From assembly GCA_025054695.1 (NCBI GenBank), contig JANWZI010000013.1, forward strand, positions 1 through 56,998: a stretch of DNA of 56,998 bases, read 5' to 3'. Below the pieces are notes generated by a model. The model was given only the letters and a program-made list of their open reading frames with translations, did not search any database and was not told the DNA's origin. The position numbers and the translations under genes are program-made. How positions within the stretch are numbered: position 1 is the stretch's first letter; the number at the start of each line of letters is the position of its first letter. Origin of the DNA: Myxococcota bacterium. GTDB lineage: Bacteria; Myxococcota_A; Polyangia; Polyangiales; JANWZI01. Shown here in pieces: positions 27,429 through 37,723 of the stretch.

Positions 27429-28385
27429 TCACCCCGGCCGGCGGCCGCCTTCAGGAGCGGCTGCCGCGTCCTCGACCGGGCGGCGCCGCCTGACCACGAC
27501 GCGATCGGGACGCCGCTCCCCGTCGAGAAACACCACGGCGGGCTCGATCCCGCGGGCGCGCACGACGTCGAGCACCCGCACCAGACGAGCGAGGTCGGCC
27601 TCGTGAGGTGCCCTGCCCAGGCGCACGAGCAATCCGTCACCGGCATGGACGCTCCATCCCTCGTCCGCTTCCAGGTGCAATTGCTCGAGCGGCGCCCTGC
27701 GTTCGAGGCCGCGGGTGCGCCACATCGTCACCAGCGAGACCGCTTCCGCGAGCCGACGGCCGGCCCAGGCGCGATCGGCCGCCATGCGCGCCGGATCGAG
27801 TCCGACGAGGACGGGAAGGTCGAGCGCGCGCGTGCCGTCGACACGGCTGAACGGTCGGCCCTCGGCCGAGACGACGTACACCGCGTCCGAGGTGACCAGG
27901 AGCGCAGCCGGCTCGTGCTCGCGCACCGCGATGCGCAGCGTGCGCGGCAATCGTCGGGTGACCGTGGCCTCGGCGATCCATGGATGGGCGAGAAGCCGTT
28001 CGCGAACGACGACGGGATCTGCGGCGAATGCGTTCGTTCCTCGTCGAACGCCGGCCGCGGCGAGGACCTGCGCCTCGGAGAGGTGCCGCGTGCCGGTGAC
28101 GATCGGCGCGTCGAGCGCGAACGTCGGGCTCGTGTGCAACCAGCGCACGCCCAGCCGCCCGGTCGCGACGGCACCGCCGAGCATCGCAACCACTGCAAGC
28201 AGGCGCAGCACAAACCTCCACCGCCCGCGCGTGCTCGGCGCGTCTGCGATCCCGCGGGACGCGGCATGGGGCGAGGTGCCGTCCGACCCGCCGACCCTCG
28301 GGACGCGGCGGTTCGGACGCGGCGGGATGCTCGAACGCACGCTCCTGGAGCCCTCCGCCTCGAGCGCGCGACCGTCAGCCGCCAT
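27429..28385 (-). CDS. ftsQ: cell division protein FtsQ
   Basis: Single-pass divisome protein that recruits FtsB/FtsL. 318 residues: a long Arg/Pro-rich cytosolic N terminus (~60), one transmembrane helix ([19 protein letters not shown]), then a POTRA domain ([20 protein letters not shown] ... [19 protein letters not shown]) and the FtsQ beta domain ending PDRVVVRRR. The chosen ATG (28383-28385) overlaps the end of murC by 11 bases; an earlier Met exists but lacks family support. Last gene of the dcw operon here. ftsA and ftsZ, which usually follow, are missing; tract H10 and an IS remnant lie there instead. Confidence 0.9.
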   Translation of the reverse strand: MAADGRALEAEGSRSVRSSIPPRPNRRVPRVGGSDGTSPHAASRGIADAPSTRGRWRFVLRLLAVVAMLGGAVATGRLGVRWLHTSPTFALDAPIVTGTRHLSEAQVLAAAGVRRGTNAFAADPVVVRERLLAHPWIAEATVTRRLPRTLRIAVREHEPAALLVTSDAVYVVSAEGRPFSRVDGTRALDLPVLVGLDPARMAADRAWAGRRLAEAVSLVTMWRTRGLERRAPLEQLHLEADEGWSVHAGDGLLVRLGRAPHEADLARLVRVLDVVRARGIEPAVVFLDGERRPDRVVVRRRRPVEDAAAAPEGGRRPG

Positions 28386-29766
28386 GGGCGCCTCCACCGC
28401 GAAGCAGCGCGAGCAGCTCCGGGCCCGTTCGCGTGATGTCGCCCGCACCCATCGTGAGCACGACGTCCCCCGGCCGCAGACGCGGCACGAGCGCGGTGGC
28501 CAAGGCGTGCCGTTGCGGAACGTACGTCACGTCGCGATGGCCGTGAGCCCGAATGGCGGTGACGAGCCGCTCGCTGGTCGCGCCCTCGATGGGAGCCTCG
28601 CCGGCGGCGTACACATCGCACACGAACAGGACGTCGGCGCGATTGAACGCGCGCACCAGCTCGTCGAAGCACAGATGGGTGCGGCTGTATCGGTGTGGCT
28701 GGAATGCCACGACGAGACGCCGGCCGAAGGCGCGCGTCGCGGCCTCGAGCGTGGCCTGGATCTCGGCGGGGTGATGACCGTAGTCGTCGACCACGGTCAC
28801 GCCGGCCGCCTCGCCCACGATGGTGAATCGACGCGCGACGCCCTCGAACGTCCGCAGCGCCTCGCGCACGACGTCGTGGGGGACGCCCACCTCGTCCGCC
28901 ACCGCGATCGTCGCCAGCGCGTTGAGCACGTTGTGAATGCCCGGCAGCCGCACCTCGAAGGCGCCCATCGGACGGCCGCGGACGACAAGATCGAACGAGG
29001 AGGTCAGCCCTTCGACCCGGGGGTTGCGCGCGCGGTAGTCGGCCTGCGCCGACAAGCCGTACGTGGTCACCCGCTTGTCGATGCGCGGCAGCAGGTCCTG
29101 CACGTGGGGATGATCGAGGCACGCGACGACGAGGCCGTAGAAAGGTACCAACCGCGCGAAGGCGACGAAGGCGTCCGCGAGTCGCTCGAGCGTGCCGTGG
29201 TGATCGAGATGCTCCGGATCGACGTTCGTGATGACGGCGATGTCCGGAAACAGGTGCAAGAACGACCCGTCGGATTCGTCGGCCTCGGCGACGAGCCAGT
29301 TGCCCTCGCCGCGTGCCGCGCTGGCGCCCAGTGCGTTGAGCCGACCGCCGATGACGACGGTCGGGTCGAGCCCCGCGGCGCGCAGCACCGTCGCGACGAG
29401 CGACGTCGTCGTCGTCTTGCCGTGCGAGCCGGCCACGGCGATGGCGTCCTTGAGCCGCATCAGCTCGCCGAGCATTTCCGCGCGCGGGATCGTGGGAATC
29501 GAGGCCGCCCGCGCGGCGCAAAGCTCCGGGTTGTCGCGCGGCACCGCGGACGAATAGACGACCACGTCGGCGCCCGCGACGTGCTCCGCCCGGTGGCCGA
29601 TGACGATCCGGGCACCCCGTTCGCGCAGCCGCCGCGTCGTCTCGCTCTCGCGCACGTCGCTGCCACTGACCGAGAATCCGTGCGCGAGAAGCACCTCGGC
29701 GATGCCGCTCATGCCGACGCCTCCGACGCCGACGAAATGGATGGCGCGGACGCGACCGCGAAACAC
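28375..29766 (-). CDS. murC: UDP-N-acetylmuramate--L-alanine ligase
   Basis: Adds L-Ala to UDP-MurNAc, the first amino acid of the peptidoglycan stem; ATP-dependent, cytosolic. 463 residues. The UDP-binding opening is [20 protein letters not shown], the ATP loop is [18 protein letters not shown], followed by [23 protein letters not shown] and [17 protein letters not shown]. The ATG starts 3 bases after the murG stop. murB, its usual neighbour and substrate supplier, is not in this operon. Confidence 0.97.
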   Translation of the reverse strand: MFRGRVRAIHFVGVGGVGMSGIAEVLLAHGFSVSGSDVRESETTRRLRERGARIVIGHRAEHVAGADVVVYSSAVPRDNPELCAARAASIPTIPRAEMLGELMRLKDAIAVAGSHGKTTTTSLVATVLRAAGLDPTVVIGGRLNALGASAARGEGNWLVAEADESDGSFLHLFPDIAVITNVDPEHLDHHGTLERLADAFVAFARLVPFYGLVVACLDHPHVQDLLPRIDKRVTTYGLSAQADYRARNPRVEGLTSSFDLVVRGRPMGAFEVRLPGIHNVLNALATIAVADEVGVPHDVVREALRTFEGVARRFTIVGEAAGVTVVDDYGHHPAEIQATLEAATRAFGRRLVVAFQPHRYSRTHLCFDELVRAFNRADVLFVCDVYAAGEAPIEGATSERLVTAIRAHGHRDVTYVPQRHALATALVPRLRPGDVVLTMGAGDITRTGPELLALLRGGGAHGG

Positions 29767-29769
29767 GGC

Positions 29770-31071
29770 TCAGCTCTCGAGCACCGGCAACAGCGGACGC
29801 CGCGAGGAGCGCGCCACGGCCGGTCCATCGAGCCCTTCGGAACGTCGACGCGGCACGTACGCATGCCGCGTGCGCCGCAACGACGAGGTCGGTCCGGAGT
29901 CCGGCTCGTCGCGCGTCGGCCCCTCGCGGTCGCGCGCAGGCAGCGACGACCTTTCCACGGGCCCGCGCGCGGGCCAGCCAAGCCAGCCCACCAGGTCGTC
30001 GACCACGTCGGCGGCGGCCTGGGGCCGGCCGAGGCGGCGGGCCGCCTCGGCCATGGCCCGTCGGCGAGCCGGATCGTCGAGCAGGGCGCCGAGTCGCTCG
30101 GCGAGCCGCGCCGCATCGAGCCCGGTCTCGGGCAGGCACAGCGCCGCACCGGCCGCCTCCAGCGCGCGGGCGTTGTGGAGCTGGTGATCCCCCGCCGCGT
30201 GCGGATAGGGCACGTAGACGGCGGGCCGGCCGACGGCGCACAGCTCAGCGATGGTGGTCGCACCGGCCCGGGCGACCACGACAGCGGCCGTCGCGTACAG
30301 GGCGGCCACGTCGTCCACGTACGCGACGACGTCGGCGGGGATGCCGAGACGCCGATACGCCTCCGCCACCTCGTCCCGCATGGCCGATCCGGCCTGGTGC
30401 AGGACCGTTAGGCCTCGCTCCGCAAGCCGGAGGCGCGCCAACGCTTCGGGCACGATGCGATTGAGCGTTCGGCTTCCCTGCGAGCCGCCGAGCACGACGA
30501 GGCGGCGGGCGCGCGCCTCGAAGCCCTCCGGATCGGCGGTGACGCGACGCGCGGCATGGACGAAGGCGCGGCGCACCGGATTGCCGACGACGCGCACGCG
30601 AGACGAGGGAAAGACGCGGGCCGTCTCGGCGAACGAGACGTAGGCGCGGCCGACGAGCGGCGCGACCAGGCGGTTGGTCAGGCCGACCGTGGCGTTTTGC
30701 TCGAGCAGCGCGCACGGCACGCGCGACAGGATCGCCGCCATCATCACCGGCCCGGCCGCGTAGCCACCCAGCCCGATCACCAAGCCCGCCTCGTGCGCGC
30801 GCAATAGCGACCGTGCCCGCGCGATCGCACCGGGCAGCCGGCCAACGCCGTGCACCAGACCGCGCAAGTCCCGCCCGACGAGCGGCTCGACGTCGAGCCA
30901 CTCGACGCGTTCCCCCATCGCGGGCAGCACGCGCGCCTCCAGGCCCCGCGCGGTGCCCACCCAGGTCACCTCCACGCCCGGCAATCGCCGCCGCAGCTCC
31001 TCGACGACGGCGATGCCCGGATACAGATGCCCGCCCGTTCCTCCGCCGGCCACGATGACGCGAGGGTTCAT
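29770..31071 (-). CDS. murG: undecaprenyldiphospho-muramoylpentapeptide beta-N-acetylglucosaminyltransferase
   Basis: Transfers GlcNAc to lipid I to make lipid II at the inner face of the cytoplasmic membrane. 433 residues; the GT-B core (about 1-365) is standard: VIVAGGGTGGHLYPGIAVVE, GLGGYAAGPVMMAA, LLEQNATVGLTNRL, LGGSQGSRTLNRIVPEAL and ARAGATTIAELCAVGRPAV with HQLHNA. The last ~60 residues (from about GWPARGPVERSS) are an Arg/Ser-rich tail beyond the family's normal end. The ATG is fixed by a four-base overlap with the ftsW stop (31068-31071). Confidence 0.96.
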   Translation of the reverse strand: MNPRVIVAGGGTGGHLYPGIAVVEELRRRLPGVEVTWVGTARGLEARVLPAMGERVEWLDVEPLVGRDLRGLVHGVGRLPGAIARARSLLRAHEAGLVIGLGGYAAGPVMMAAILSRVPCALLEQNATVGLTNRLVAPLVGRAYVSFAETARVFPSSRVRVVGNPVRRAFVHAARRVTADPEGFEARARRLVVLGGSQGSRTLNRIVPEALARLRLAERGLTVLHQAGSAMRDEVAEAYRRLGIPADVVAYVDDVAALYATAAVVVARAGATTIAELCAVGRPAVYVPYPHAAGDHQLHNARALEAAGAALCLPETGLDAARLAERLGALLDDPARRRAMAEAARRLGRPQAAADVVDDLVGWLGWPARGPVERSSLPARDREGPTRDEPDSGPTSSLRRTRHAYVPRRRSEGLDGPAVARSSRRPLLPVLES

Positions 31072-32300
31072 GTCGTCGCTCCTCTCGGCAGCGGCCGCCC
31101 GTGCTGCCGCACCATCGGGGTCGCCCGTGCCGCCTCGGCCGTCCGGCTCGCGCCGTCGTCGGCCGCGCGCACGCGCGACAGGTTCAGCAACAGGCCCACC
31201 GCCGCGCAGTTGACGAGCAGCGACGAGCCTCCATAGCTCACGAAGGGAAGCGCCAGTCCCTTGGTCGGAAGCAATCCGGTGACGACGGCGAGGTTGGTCA
31301 GCGCCTGCACGCCGACGAACGTCGTCGCGCCGATCCCCAGGTACAGTCCGTACGCGTCGGGCGCCCGCAGCGCCGCGCGCAGCCCGCGCGCGAACAGCAG
31401 CGCGTAGGCGCCGAGCAGCCCGAGCACGCCCAGCAGGCCCAGTTCCTCGGCCACGATCGCCGCGATGAAGTCGGTGTGCGCCTCGGGCAGGAAAAAGAGC
31501 TTCTGACGCGAATCGCCGAGGCCGACTCCCGTCAGTCCCCCCGCCCCGAACGCCAGCAGCGATTCGCTGATCTGGTAGCCCGCGTCCAAGCGGTGGGCGA
31601 AGGGGTCGAGAAACGCCTCGATGCGGCGCAACCGGTACGGCGATCCGGCCACCAGGGCCCACAGCAAAGGCAAGGCGGCGAGCAGCGCGCCGAGCAGGTA
31701 GCCGGTACGCGCCCCGGCGGTGAACAGCAGGATGAACGTGAGCAGCACGATCATCAGCGCGCTGCCGAAGTCGGGCTGGGCCAGACACAGCGCCGCGAGC
31801 ACGCCGGCGACCAGCGCATGGGGCAAGAAGCCGATCGAGAACGTGCGGATGCGCTCGCGCTTGGCGGCGAGCGAGCGCGCGAGCCAGAGGACGACGACGA
31901 GCTTGGCGGCTTCGGCGGGCTGCACGTGGATGGGTCCCAGGGCGATCCAGCGCGTCGCGCCACCGGCCGTGCGCCCCCATCCGAGCAGCACCGCGAGCAG
32001 GAGCAACGTGACCGCCGCGAGCAGCGGCAGCGTGAGGCGGTGCCAGCGCGGATAATCGATCCGCGACAGCGTGCCCATCACGACGAGGCCGGCGACCGCG
32101 TACAGGGCTTGCCGGACCAGGTAGTGCGTCCCATCCCCGTACGCCCGGTCGGACAGCACCGCGCTCGCCGAGAAAACCATGACCACCCCGAACGCCACGA
32201 GCGCGACCGCGACGGCGGCGAGCACGGCGTCAACCTCGCCCGCTTGCCTCGAGCCGGAGGGCGCGGTCACCGCGCCACGCGTCGGTTTCGTCGCGCTCAT
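31068..32300 (-). CDS. ftsW: peptidoglycan glycosyltransferase FtsW (SEDS family)
   Basis: Septal polymerase that joins lipid II into glycan strands together with FtsI. 410 residues, ten predicted membrane helices. SEDS hallmarks: AVALVAFGVVMVFSASAVL in the first helix, then WIALGPIHVQPAEAAKLVVV, AQPDFGSALMIVL, FLPEAHTDFIAAIVAEELGL (catalytic Asp region) and GLALPFVSYGGSSLLVNC. FtsW is preferred over RodA because of its place in the dcw operon. The ATG start is chosen from the ATGA overlap with murD (32297-32300); the open frame continues upstream but only as antisense noise. Confidence 0.96.
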   Translation of the reverse strand: MSATKPTRGAVTAPSGSRQAGEVDAVLAAVAVALVAFGVVMVFSASAVLSDRAYGDGTHYLVRQALYAVAGLVVMGTLSRIDYPRWHRLTLPLLAAVTLLLLAVLLGWGRTAGGATRWIALGPIHVQPAEAAKLVVVLWLARSLAAKRERIRTFSIGFLPHALVAGVLAALCLAQPDFGSALMIVLLTFILLFTAGARTGYLLGALLAALPLLWALVAGSPYRLRRIEAFLDPFAHRLDAGYQISESLLAFGAGGLTGVGLGDSRQKLFFLPEAHTDFIAAIVAEELGLLGVLGLLGAYALLFARGLRAALRAPDAYGLYLGIGATTFVGVQALTNLAVVTGLLPTKGLALPFVSYGGSSLLVNCAAVGLLLNLSRVRAADDGASRTAEAARATPMVRQHGRPLPRGATT

Positions 32301-33688
32301 CCGACCCCTCCCGACGATGCCGCTTCCGAGGCCAGAGCCTGCACGGCCGCGACGAACGCCTCGCCCCGCGCCTCGAACGAGGGAAACATGTCGAGGCTCG
32401 AGCAAGCCGGCGACAGCAACACGGCGTCGCCCGGTCGCGCCAGACGCGCAGCGCGTCGGACGGCGTCCGACAGATCGCACGCGCGTTCGATGGGCAGCCC
32501 GACGTCCACCAGAGCCCGTTCCATCAGGCCCGCGGCCTCGCCGAGCAGGACCACGGCCCGCCCGCGCGCGCCCAGCGCCGCGGCGAGCGGCTCGTACGAA
32601 CCACCCTTGTCACGACCCCCGGCGACGAGGACCACGCGCCCCTGCGTCTCGATTCCCTCGATCGCGGCGACGCTCGCCGCCACGCTCGTCGACTTGCTGT
32701 CGTTCCACCAGTCGACGCCGGCGACGCGCGCGACGTGCTGCGTCCGGTGCGGCAAGCCGCGGAACGAGCGCAGCGCCCGCTCGACGCCGTGCCGTTCGGC
32801 GCCCGCGAGCCGGGCGACGAGGACCGCCGCGGCCGCATTGCGCGCGTTGTGCGCCCCGCGGATGCCGAGCGACTCGACGGGCAGCTCCAGCCCCAGCGCC
32901 TGGTCCACGATCCGCCCGTCCCGCAGGCCGACGGCCGTCGGGCCCGGCGCGCCGCCGAAGGTGTGGAGGCGACCCGCGCCGGCGCGAGCCAGCGCGAGGC
33001 AGAGCGCGTCGGCGTCGGGCACGCACGCCGCGTCCTGCCGGTGCTGCCCGAGGAAGATGCGCCCCTTGGCGGCGGCGTAGGCGGCGAACGAACCGTGCCG
33101 GTCGATGTGATTCTCCGTCACGTTGAGCAGCGCCGCCACGTGCACCCGCAGGGCGCGCGCGCGCTCGAGCTGGAAACTCGACAGCTCGACCACCGCGATC
33201 CCGTCGGGACGATCGGCCGGGCCATCCACCGCCTCGCAAAGCGGCGTGCCGAGGTTGCCGCCGACGAACAGCGGACGACCGAGCGGCTCGAGCATCTTGC
33301 CCACGAGCGTGGTCACCGTGCTCTTGCCGTTGCTCCCGGTGATCCCGACGAGCTTCGCGCGCAGCTGGCTCGCCGCGAGCTCGACCTCGCCCACGACCGG
33401 CACCCCGGCGCGCTCGGCCGCATCGAGCAGCGGATTGGACGCGACGCCGGGCGAGACGACGACGAGGTCCGCACGGTGCGCGAGCGAGGGATCGTGGCCG
33501 CCGAGTGACAACTCGACACCTCTCGAACGCGCCCCGTCGAGCCAGCGCGCATCGAGCGCGGACGCGGGGGCCGCGTCGTTGGCCAGCACGCGTGCCCCGC
33601 GTCGCCCGAGTAAGTCGACGGCCGCCCGGCCCGACCGACCGAGCCCCACGACCAGCACGCGGCGTCCTTCGAGCTGCACGGCGCTCAC
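32297..33688 (-). CDS. murD: UDP-N-acetylmuramoyl-L-alanine--D-glutamate ligase
   Basis: Adds D-Glu to UDP-MurNAc-L-Ala. 463 residues. The N-terminal nucleotide fold is RRVLVVGLGRSGRAAVDLLG. The ATP loop is LVGITGSNGKSTVTTLVGKM, with VVELSSFQLERA, NVTENHIDRHGSFAAYAAAK, WWNDSKSTSVAAS and LLSPACSSLDMFPSFEARGE to follow. Start and stop both form four-base ATGA overlaps, with mraY before (33685-33688) and ftsW after. Confidence 0.97.
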   Translation of the reverse strand: MSAVQLEGRRVLVVGLGRSGRAAVDLLGRRGARVLANDAAPASALDARWLDGARSRGVELSLGGHDPSLAHRADLVVVSPGVASNPLLDAAERAGVPVVGEVELAASQLRAKLVGITGSNGKSTVTTLVGKMLEPLGRPLFVGGNLGTPLCEAVDGPADRPDGIAVVELSSFQLERARALRVHVAALLNVTENHIDRHGSFAAYAAAKGRIFLGQHRQDAACVPDADALCLALARAGAGRLHTFGGAPGPTAVGLRDGRIVDQALGLELPVESLGIRGAHNARNAAAAVLVARLAGAERHGVERALRSFRGLPHRTQHVARVAGVDWWNDSKSTSVAASVAAIEGIETQGRVVLVAGGRDKGGSYEPLAAALGARGRAVVLLGEAAGLMERALVDVGLPIERACDLSDAVRRAARLARPGDAVLLSPACSSLDMFPSFEARGEAFVAAVQALASEAASSGGVG

Positions 33689-34812
33689 CTCAGCTTCAGC
33701 TGGCCGAGCGTGACCAGGGCCAGCAGCACGGCGACGATCCAGAAGCGAACGATGACCTTGGGCTCGGCCCAGCCCTTTTTCTCGAAATGGTGGTGGATGG
33801 GCGCCATCAAGAAGACGCGCCGCCCCGTCAGCCGGTAGCTGACCACCTGCACGAGCACGCTGACGGCCTCGAGCACGAAGATCCCGCCCAGGATCACGCT
33901 CACCAGCTCGTTCTTCGTGCAGACCGCGATGGCGCCCAGCCCGCCCCCCAGGGCCAGCGAGCCCACGTCGCCCATGAAGACCTGGGCCGGGTAGGCGTTG
34001 TACCAGAGGAAGCCCATGCCCGCCCCAAGCAGCGCGCCGCAGTAGATCGCGAGCTCACCGGCGCTCGGCAGCGGCGGGATGTCGAGGTACGTCGCGACCG
34101 AGCGACCGAACACCGTCAGGCCGCCGAGGTAGGCGAGCAGCAGGTAGGTGCCCGCGTTGATCATCACGGGCCCGATGGCCAGTCCGTCGAGCCCGTCGGT
34201 CAGATTCACCGCGTTCGACGTCGCGACGATCACGAGGGTGGCGAAGACGACGTACAGCTCCGCCGGCAGCTCGACCGGGTGTTTCTGGAACGAGACGAAC
34301 GGCATGGCGAGCCGGGTGCGGATCGCGAGCCAGTCGGCCGGCAGGCCCGATTCCCCCAGGAACAGCCACGCGCAGAGCGCGGCCGCGACGGGAATCTGCA
34401 GCGCGAGCTTGACGCGCGCGGACAGGCCGCCGCTGCTGCGCCGCCGGATTTTGGCCGCGTCGTCGAGCCATCCGACGAGACCGTAGGCCGCCGTGACCCC
34501 CATCACGGTCCAGACCATCGCGTTGGTCGGCTCGGCCCACGCGACCGTCGAAAGCCCCAGCGCGAGCAGCACGAGCGCGCCGCCCATCGTGGGCGTGCCC
34601 GCCTTGCCCAGATGCGTGGCGGGCCCGTCGTGCCGCACCACCTGACCGATCTGCCGAGCCCGGAGCCGTCGGATGAACCACGGGTACAGGCCGAACGTCA
34701 GGAACATCGCCGTCACGGTCGCGGCGACGACCCGAAACGGCACGTAGCGAAGCACGTTGAGGAATCCGAGCCCCTCGTGCGCGCTCAGCGGATAGAGCAG
34801 CGTGTAGATCAC
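33685..34812 (-). CDS. mraY: phospho-N-acetylmuramoyl-pentapeptide-transferase
   Basis: Makes lipid I from UDP-MurNAc-pentapeptide and undecaprenyl phosphate in the cytoplasmic membrane. 375 residues, ten helices. The characteristic HLGKAGTPTMGGALVLLALG loop, GWLDDAAKIRRRSSGGLSAR with its Asp pair, NAVNLTDGLDGLAIGP, QVFMGDVGSLALGG and the cytosolic APIHHHFEKKGWAEPKV His loop are all intact. The GTG start (34810-34812) overlaps the murF stop by four bases and lies just before YTLLYPLS, where the family begins. Confidence 0.97.
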   Translation of the reverse strand: MIYTLLYPLSAHEGLGFLNVLRYVPFRVVAATVTAMFLTFGLYPWFIRRLRARQIGQVVRHDGPATHLGKAGTPTMGGALVLLALGLSTVAWAEPTNAMVWTVMGVTAAYGLVGWLDDAAKIRRRSSGGLSARVKLALQIPVAAALCAWLFLGESGLPADWLAIRTRLAMPFVSFQKHPVELPAELYVVFATLVIVATSNAVNLTDGLDGLAIGPVMINAGTYLLLAYLGGLTVFGRSVATYLDIPPLPSAGELAIYCGALLGAGMGFLWYNAYPAQVFMGDVGSLALGGGLGAIAVCTKNELVSVILGGIFVLEAVSVLVQVVSYRLTGRRVFLMAPIHHHFEKKGWAEPKVIVRFWIVAVLLALVTLGQLKLR

Positions 34813-36227
34813 GACGCCCCTCCCGCCTCGAGCGACGCGACGAGCGCGTCGAGCCCGACCGACCGGCTCGCCTTGACCAGCAGCAGCACGTCGGGAGCGA
34901 GCCGCCCGCGGAGCACCTCGAGCGTCGCGGCCCAGTCCGGCCGTGCGCTCGCCTGCACTCCCGCGGCGTGCGCGACGTCGGCGGCCGCGCGCATCCGGGG
35001 ACCGACCGCCACGAAGAACTCGGCCCCGACCTCGGCGACGCGCCGGCCCGCCTCCTCGTGCGCCTCGCGCTCGAACGGACCCAGCTCCAGCATGTCGCCG
35101 AGCACGACGAAGAGCCGTCGCCGCGTCCGGTCCGCCAGCGCGCGCGCCGTCTCGAGCGCCGCGCGCAGCGAACGCGGGCTCGCGTTGTAGGTGTCGTCCA
35201 GCACCAGGCACCCGTCCGGCCCCCGCACCGGACGGAGCCGCCCCGGCACTGGTCGCAACGCGGACAGTCCCTCGACGAAGCGCGCGCGATCGACGCCGAG
35301 CGCGAGCGCCACCCCGAGCGCCGCGCCGGCATCCAGCGCGGCCCCCGGTCCGAGCAGAGACAGCACGACGTCGAGCGGCTCGCCGTCGATCTCGAAGCGC
35401 GCACGCGTACCGGGCTCCTCCGTCAACTCCCAGCCGAGCAGACGCACCTGGGCACCCGCGCGCGTTCCGAAGCGCAGGAGCCGACCGGCGCGCGATCGCG
35501 CCGCGGCCGCCTCGACGTGCGCGTCGTCGGCGTTGACGACGGCGACGGCCGCGGGCCCCAGCGCGTCGAGCAGCGCCCCCTCCTCCCGCGCGATGTCCTC
35601 CAACGTACCGAGCCCCTCGGCGTGCTCGACGTCGACGAGCGTGAGCACACCGACGTCGGGCTCCGCGATGGCGGACAACGCGGCGATCTCGCCACGGCGG
35701 TTGGTGCCGAGCTCGAGCACCGCGAGCTCGTGCTGCGGGGCGAGCCCGAGCAGCACGAGCGGTACGCCCACGCGGTTGTTGAGATTGCCCGGCGCGGCGT
35801 GCACGCGCAGTCCGGCCGCTCGCAACCCGGCCGCGACCAACTCCTTCGTCGTGGTCTTGCCCGCGCTGCCGGCGACGCACACGACGCGTCCACCCCATTG
35901 GCGTCGCCACGCCCGACCGAGGGCCCCCAACGCCTCGAGCGTGTCGGCGACTTCGACGACCGCGACCGACGGATCGTGCGGCGCCCGCGCCGCGTCGCGC
36001 ACGACGAGCGCCGCCGCCCCCGATTGCGTCGCGCGCTCGAGAAAGTCGTGCCCGTCGTGCCGCGTTCCGACGAGCGCCACGAACGCGTTTCCCGGACGCA
36101 ACGAACGGCTGTCCGTACAGATGCCGCGCGCCTTGGCAGCACCGCGACGCACCAGCCGCCCGCCCGTGTGCGCGACCAGTTCGTCGAGCTCGAAGCTCGC
36201 CTCGTTCACGGGCAGCGGCGTGCTCAT
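34809..36227 (-). CDS. murF: UDP-N-acetylmuramoyl-tripeptide--D-alanyl-D-alanine ligase
   Basis: Adds the D-Ala-D-Ala dipeptide to the stem peptide. 472 residues. ICTDSRSLRPGNAFVALVG opens the N-terminal domain; the ATP loop is CVAGSAGKTTTKELVAAGL, followed by NLNNRVGVPLVLLGL, VLELGTNRRGEIAAL and LDDTYNASPRSLRAALE. Position 36227 is chosen for the ATGA overlap with murE (36224-36227). The D-Ala-D-Ala ligase (ddl) that supplies the dipeptide is not in this operon. Confidence 0.97.
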   Translation of the reverse strand: MSTPLPVNEASFELDELVAHTGGRLVRRGAAKARGICTDSRSLRPGNAFVALVGTRHDGHDFLERATQSGAAALVVRDAARAPHDPSVAVVEVADTLEALGALGRAWRRQWGGRVVCVAGSAGKTTTKELVAAGLRAAGLRVHAAPGNLNNRVGVPLVLLGLAPQHELAVLELGTNRRGEIAALSAIAEPDVGVLTLVDVEHAEGLGTLEDIAREEGALLDALGPAAVAVVNADDAHVEAAAARSRAGRLLRFGTRAGAQVRLLGWELTEEPGTRARFEIDGEPLDVVLSLLGPGAALDAGAALGVALALGVDRARFVEGLSALRPVPGRLRPVRGPDGCLVLDDTYNASPRSLRAALETARALADRTRRRLFVVLGDMLELGPFEREAHEEAGRRVAEVGAEFFVAVGPRMRAAADVAHAAGVQASARPDWAATLEVLRGRLAPDVLLLVKASRSVGLDALVASLEAGGAS

Positions 36228-37723
36228 GGGGCCCCTCCCCGCGCGAGCGCGGCCGCCGCCACGGCCACGTCGTCGAACGGACGGCGCTCCGCGCCGACGA
36301 TCTGCCAGCGCTCGTGACCTTTGCCTGCGATGAGCACCGTGTCGCCTTCGCGTGCCGCCGCGACGGCGAGGCCGATGGCCTGCGCGCGATCCTCGACGAC
36401 GACGTAGCCGCGGCTCGCCGTCCCGAGCGCCCGCTCGCTCAGCCTCGGCTGGCCCGTTTGCTCGAGGCCCGGGACGATCGCGTCGAGGATGGCGTGCGGC
36501 GGCTCGCTGCGCGGGTTGTCGCTCGTCACGATGCACAGGTCGGCACCGCGTCCGGCCGCCTCGCCCATGCGCGGCCGCTTGCTCCGATCGCGGTCGCCGC
36601 CACAGCCGAACACGCACAACAAGCGGCCGGGCGTCAGGGCCCGAACGGCCTCGAGCACGCGCGCGAGCGCGTCCGGCGTGTGCGCGTAGTCGACGAGAAC
36701 CAGGCGGGACTCGTCCGGCGCGCCGACGCGCTGCAATCGTCCCGGCGCGCCGACGGCCCGCGGCAACGCGCGTTCGACGTCCGCCGGCGTCACACCGAGC
36801 GCGAGGGCACAGCCGGTCGCGACGCAGACGTTTTCGAGGTTGTGCGACCCGATGAGGGGACTGACCAGCTCGATCGCGCCGCCGGGCACCTGGATGCGAC
36901 CGCGCAACCCCTCGCGCCCGCTGCGCGCCTCGAACACGCGCACGCGCGCACCCGGCTCGCCGCGCGCCGAGCAGGTCCAGACGGGCATTCGGACGCGCCG
37001 CGCCAGGGCCGCGCCGAACGGATCGTCGACGTTGAGGGCGGCCGCCTCGGTGCGCAGCGCCTCGAACAGCCGCGCCTTGGCCGCCGCGTACGCCTCGAAG
37101 CTGCCGTGGAAGTCGAGGTGATCTTGCGTGAGATTGGTGAACCCCCCGACGCGGAACCGCACGCCGTCTGCGCGATGCAGCGCCAGAGCGTGGCTGCTGA
37201 CCTCCATCACCAGATGCGTGGCGCCCGCCTCGAGCGCCTCGAGGCAGAAGCGCGCCAGATCGTCCGCCTCGGGCGTCGTGAGCGAAGCGTCGCGCTCGCG
37301 GCCATCGGGCAGGCGAGCCCCGACGGTGCCCAGACGAGCCACGCGGTGGCCCGCCTGTTCGAGCATCGCTTCGAGCAAGTAACTGACGGTCGTCTTGCCG
37401 TTGGTGCCCGTGATGCCGGCGACCTTCAGGCGCTCGGTCGGCCGTCCGTAGACGATTTCGGCTGCATGCGCGAGCGCGAGCCGCGCGTCGGAGACGACGA
37501 GCACGGGCACCTGCGCCCGAAGCGGACGGTCCGCAATCACCGCGACCGCTCCGTGACGCACCGCGTCGTCGACGAACTGCGTCCCGTCGACGGCGCCACG
37601 CACCGCGACGAAGGCGTCGCCCGGCTGCACCGCGCGCGAGTCGTGCCGCACCCCACGGACCCACGTCGTGCCGCTCCCGTCGAGCCGCGCCCCCAGCTCC
37701 GTCGCGAGCGCATCGAGCCTCAT
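36224..37723 (-). CDS. murE: UDP-N-acetylmuramoyl-tripeptide synthetase, meso-DAP type
   Basis: Adds the third stem residue. 499 residues. The ATP loop is VAGITGTNGKTTVSYLLEAM; LTTPEADDL, VMEVSSHALALHRADGV, FTNLTQDHLDFHGSFEAYAA and VDYAHTPDALARVLEAV follow. The substrate-selecting motif reads SDNPRSEPP, the DNPR form specific for meso-diaminopimelate rather than lysine, so the cell wall is meso-DAP type. The ATG at 37721-37723 overlaps the ftsI stop by four bases. Confidence 0.97.
   Translation of the reverse strand: MRLDALATELGARLDGSGTTWVRGVRHDSRAVQPGDAFVAVRGAVDGTQFVDDAVRHGAVAVIADRPLRAQVPVLVVSDARLALAHAAEIVYGRPTERLKVAGITGTNGKTTVSYLLEAMLEQAGHRVARLGTVGARLPDGRERDASLTTPEADDLARFCLEALEAGATHLVMEVSSHALALHRADGVRFRVGGFTNLTQDHLDFHGSFEAYAAAKARLFEALRTEAAALNVDDPFGAALARRVRMPVWTCSARGEPGARVRVFEARSGREGLRGRIQVPGGAIELVSPLIGSHNLENVCVATGCALALGVTPADVERALPRAVGAPGRLQRVGAPDESRLVLVDYAHTPDALARVLEAVRALTPGRLLCVFGCGGDRDRSKRPRMGEAAGRGADLCIVTSDNPRSEPPHAILDAIVPGLEQTGQPRLSERALGTASRGYVVVEDRAQAIGLAVAAAREGDTVLIAGKGHERWQIVGAERRPFDDVAVAAAALARGGAP

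Noticed and set aside
27715-30411. 898-residue plus-strand open frame opposite ftsQ, murC and murG
   Set aside because: Spans three well-supported dcw genes on the other strand and resembles no protein family.
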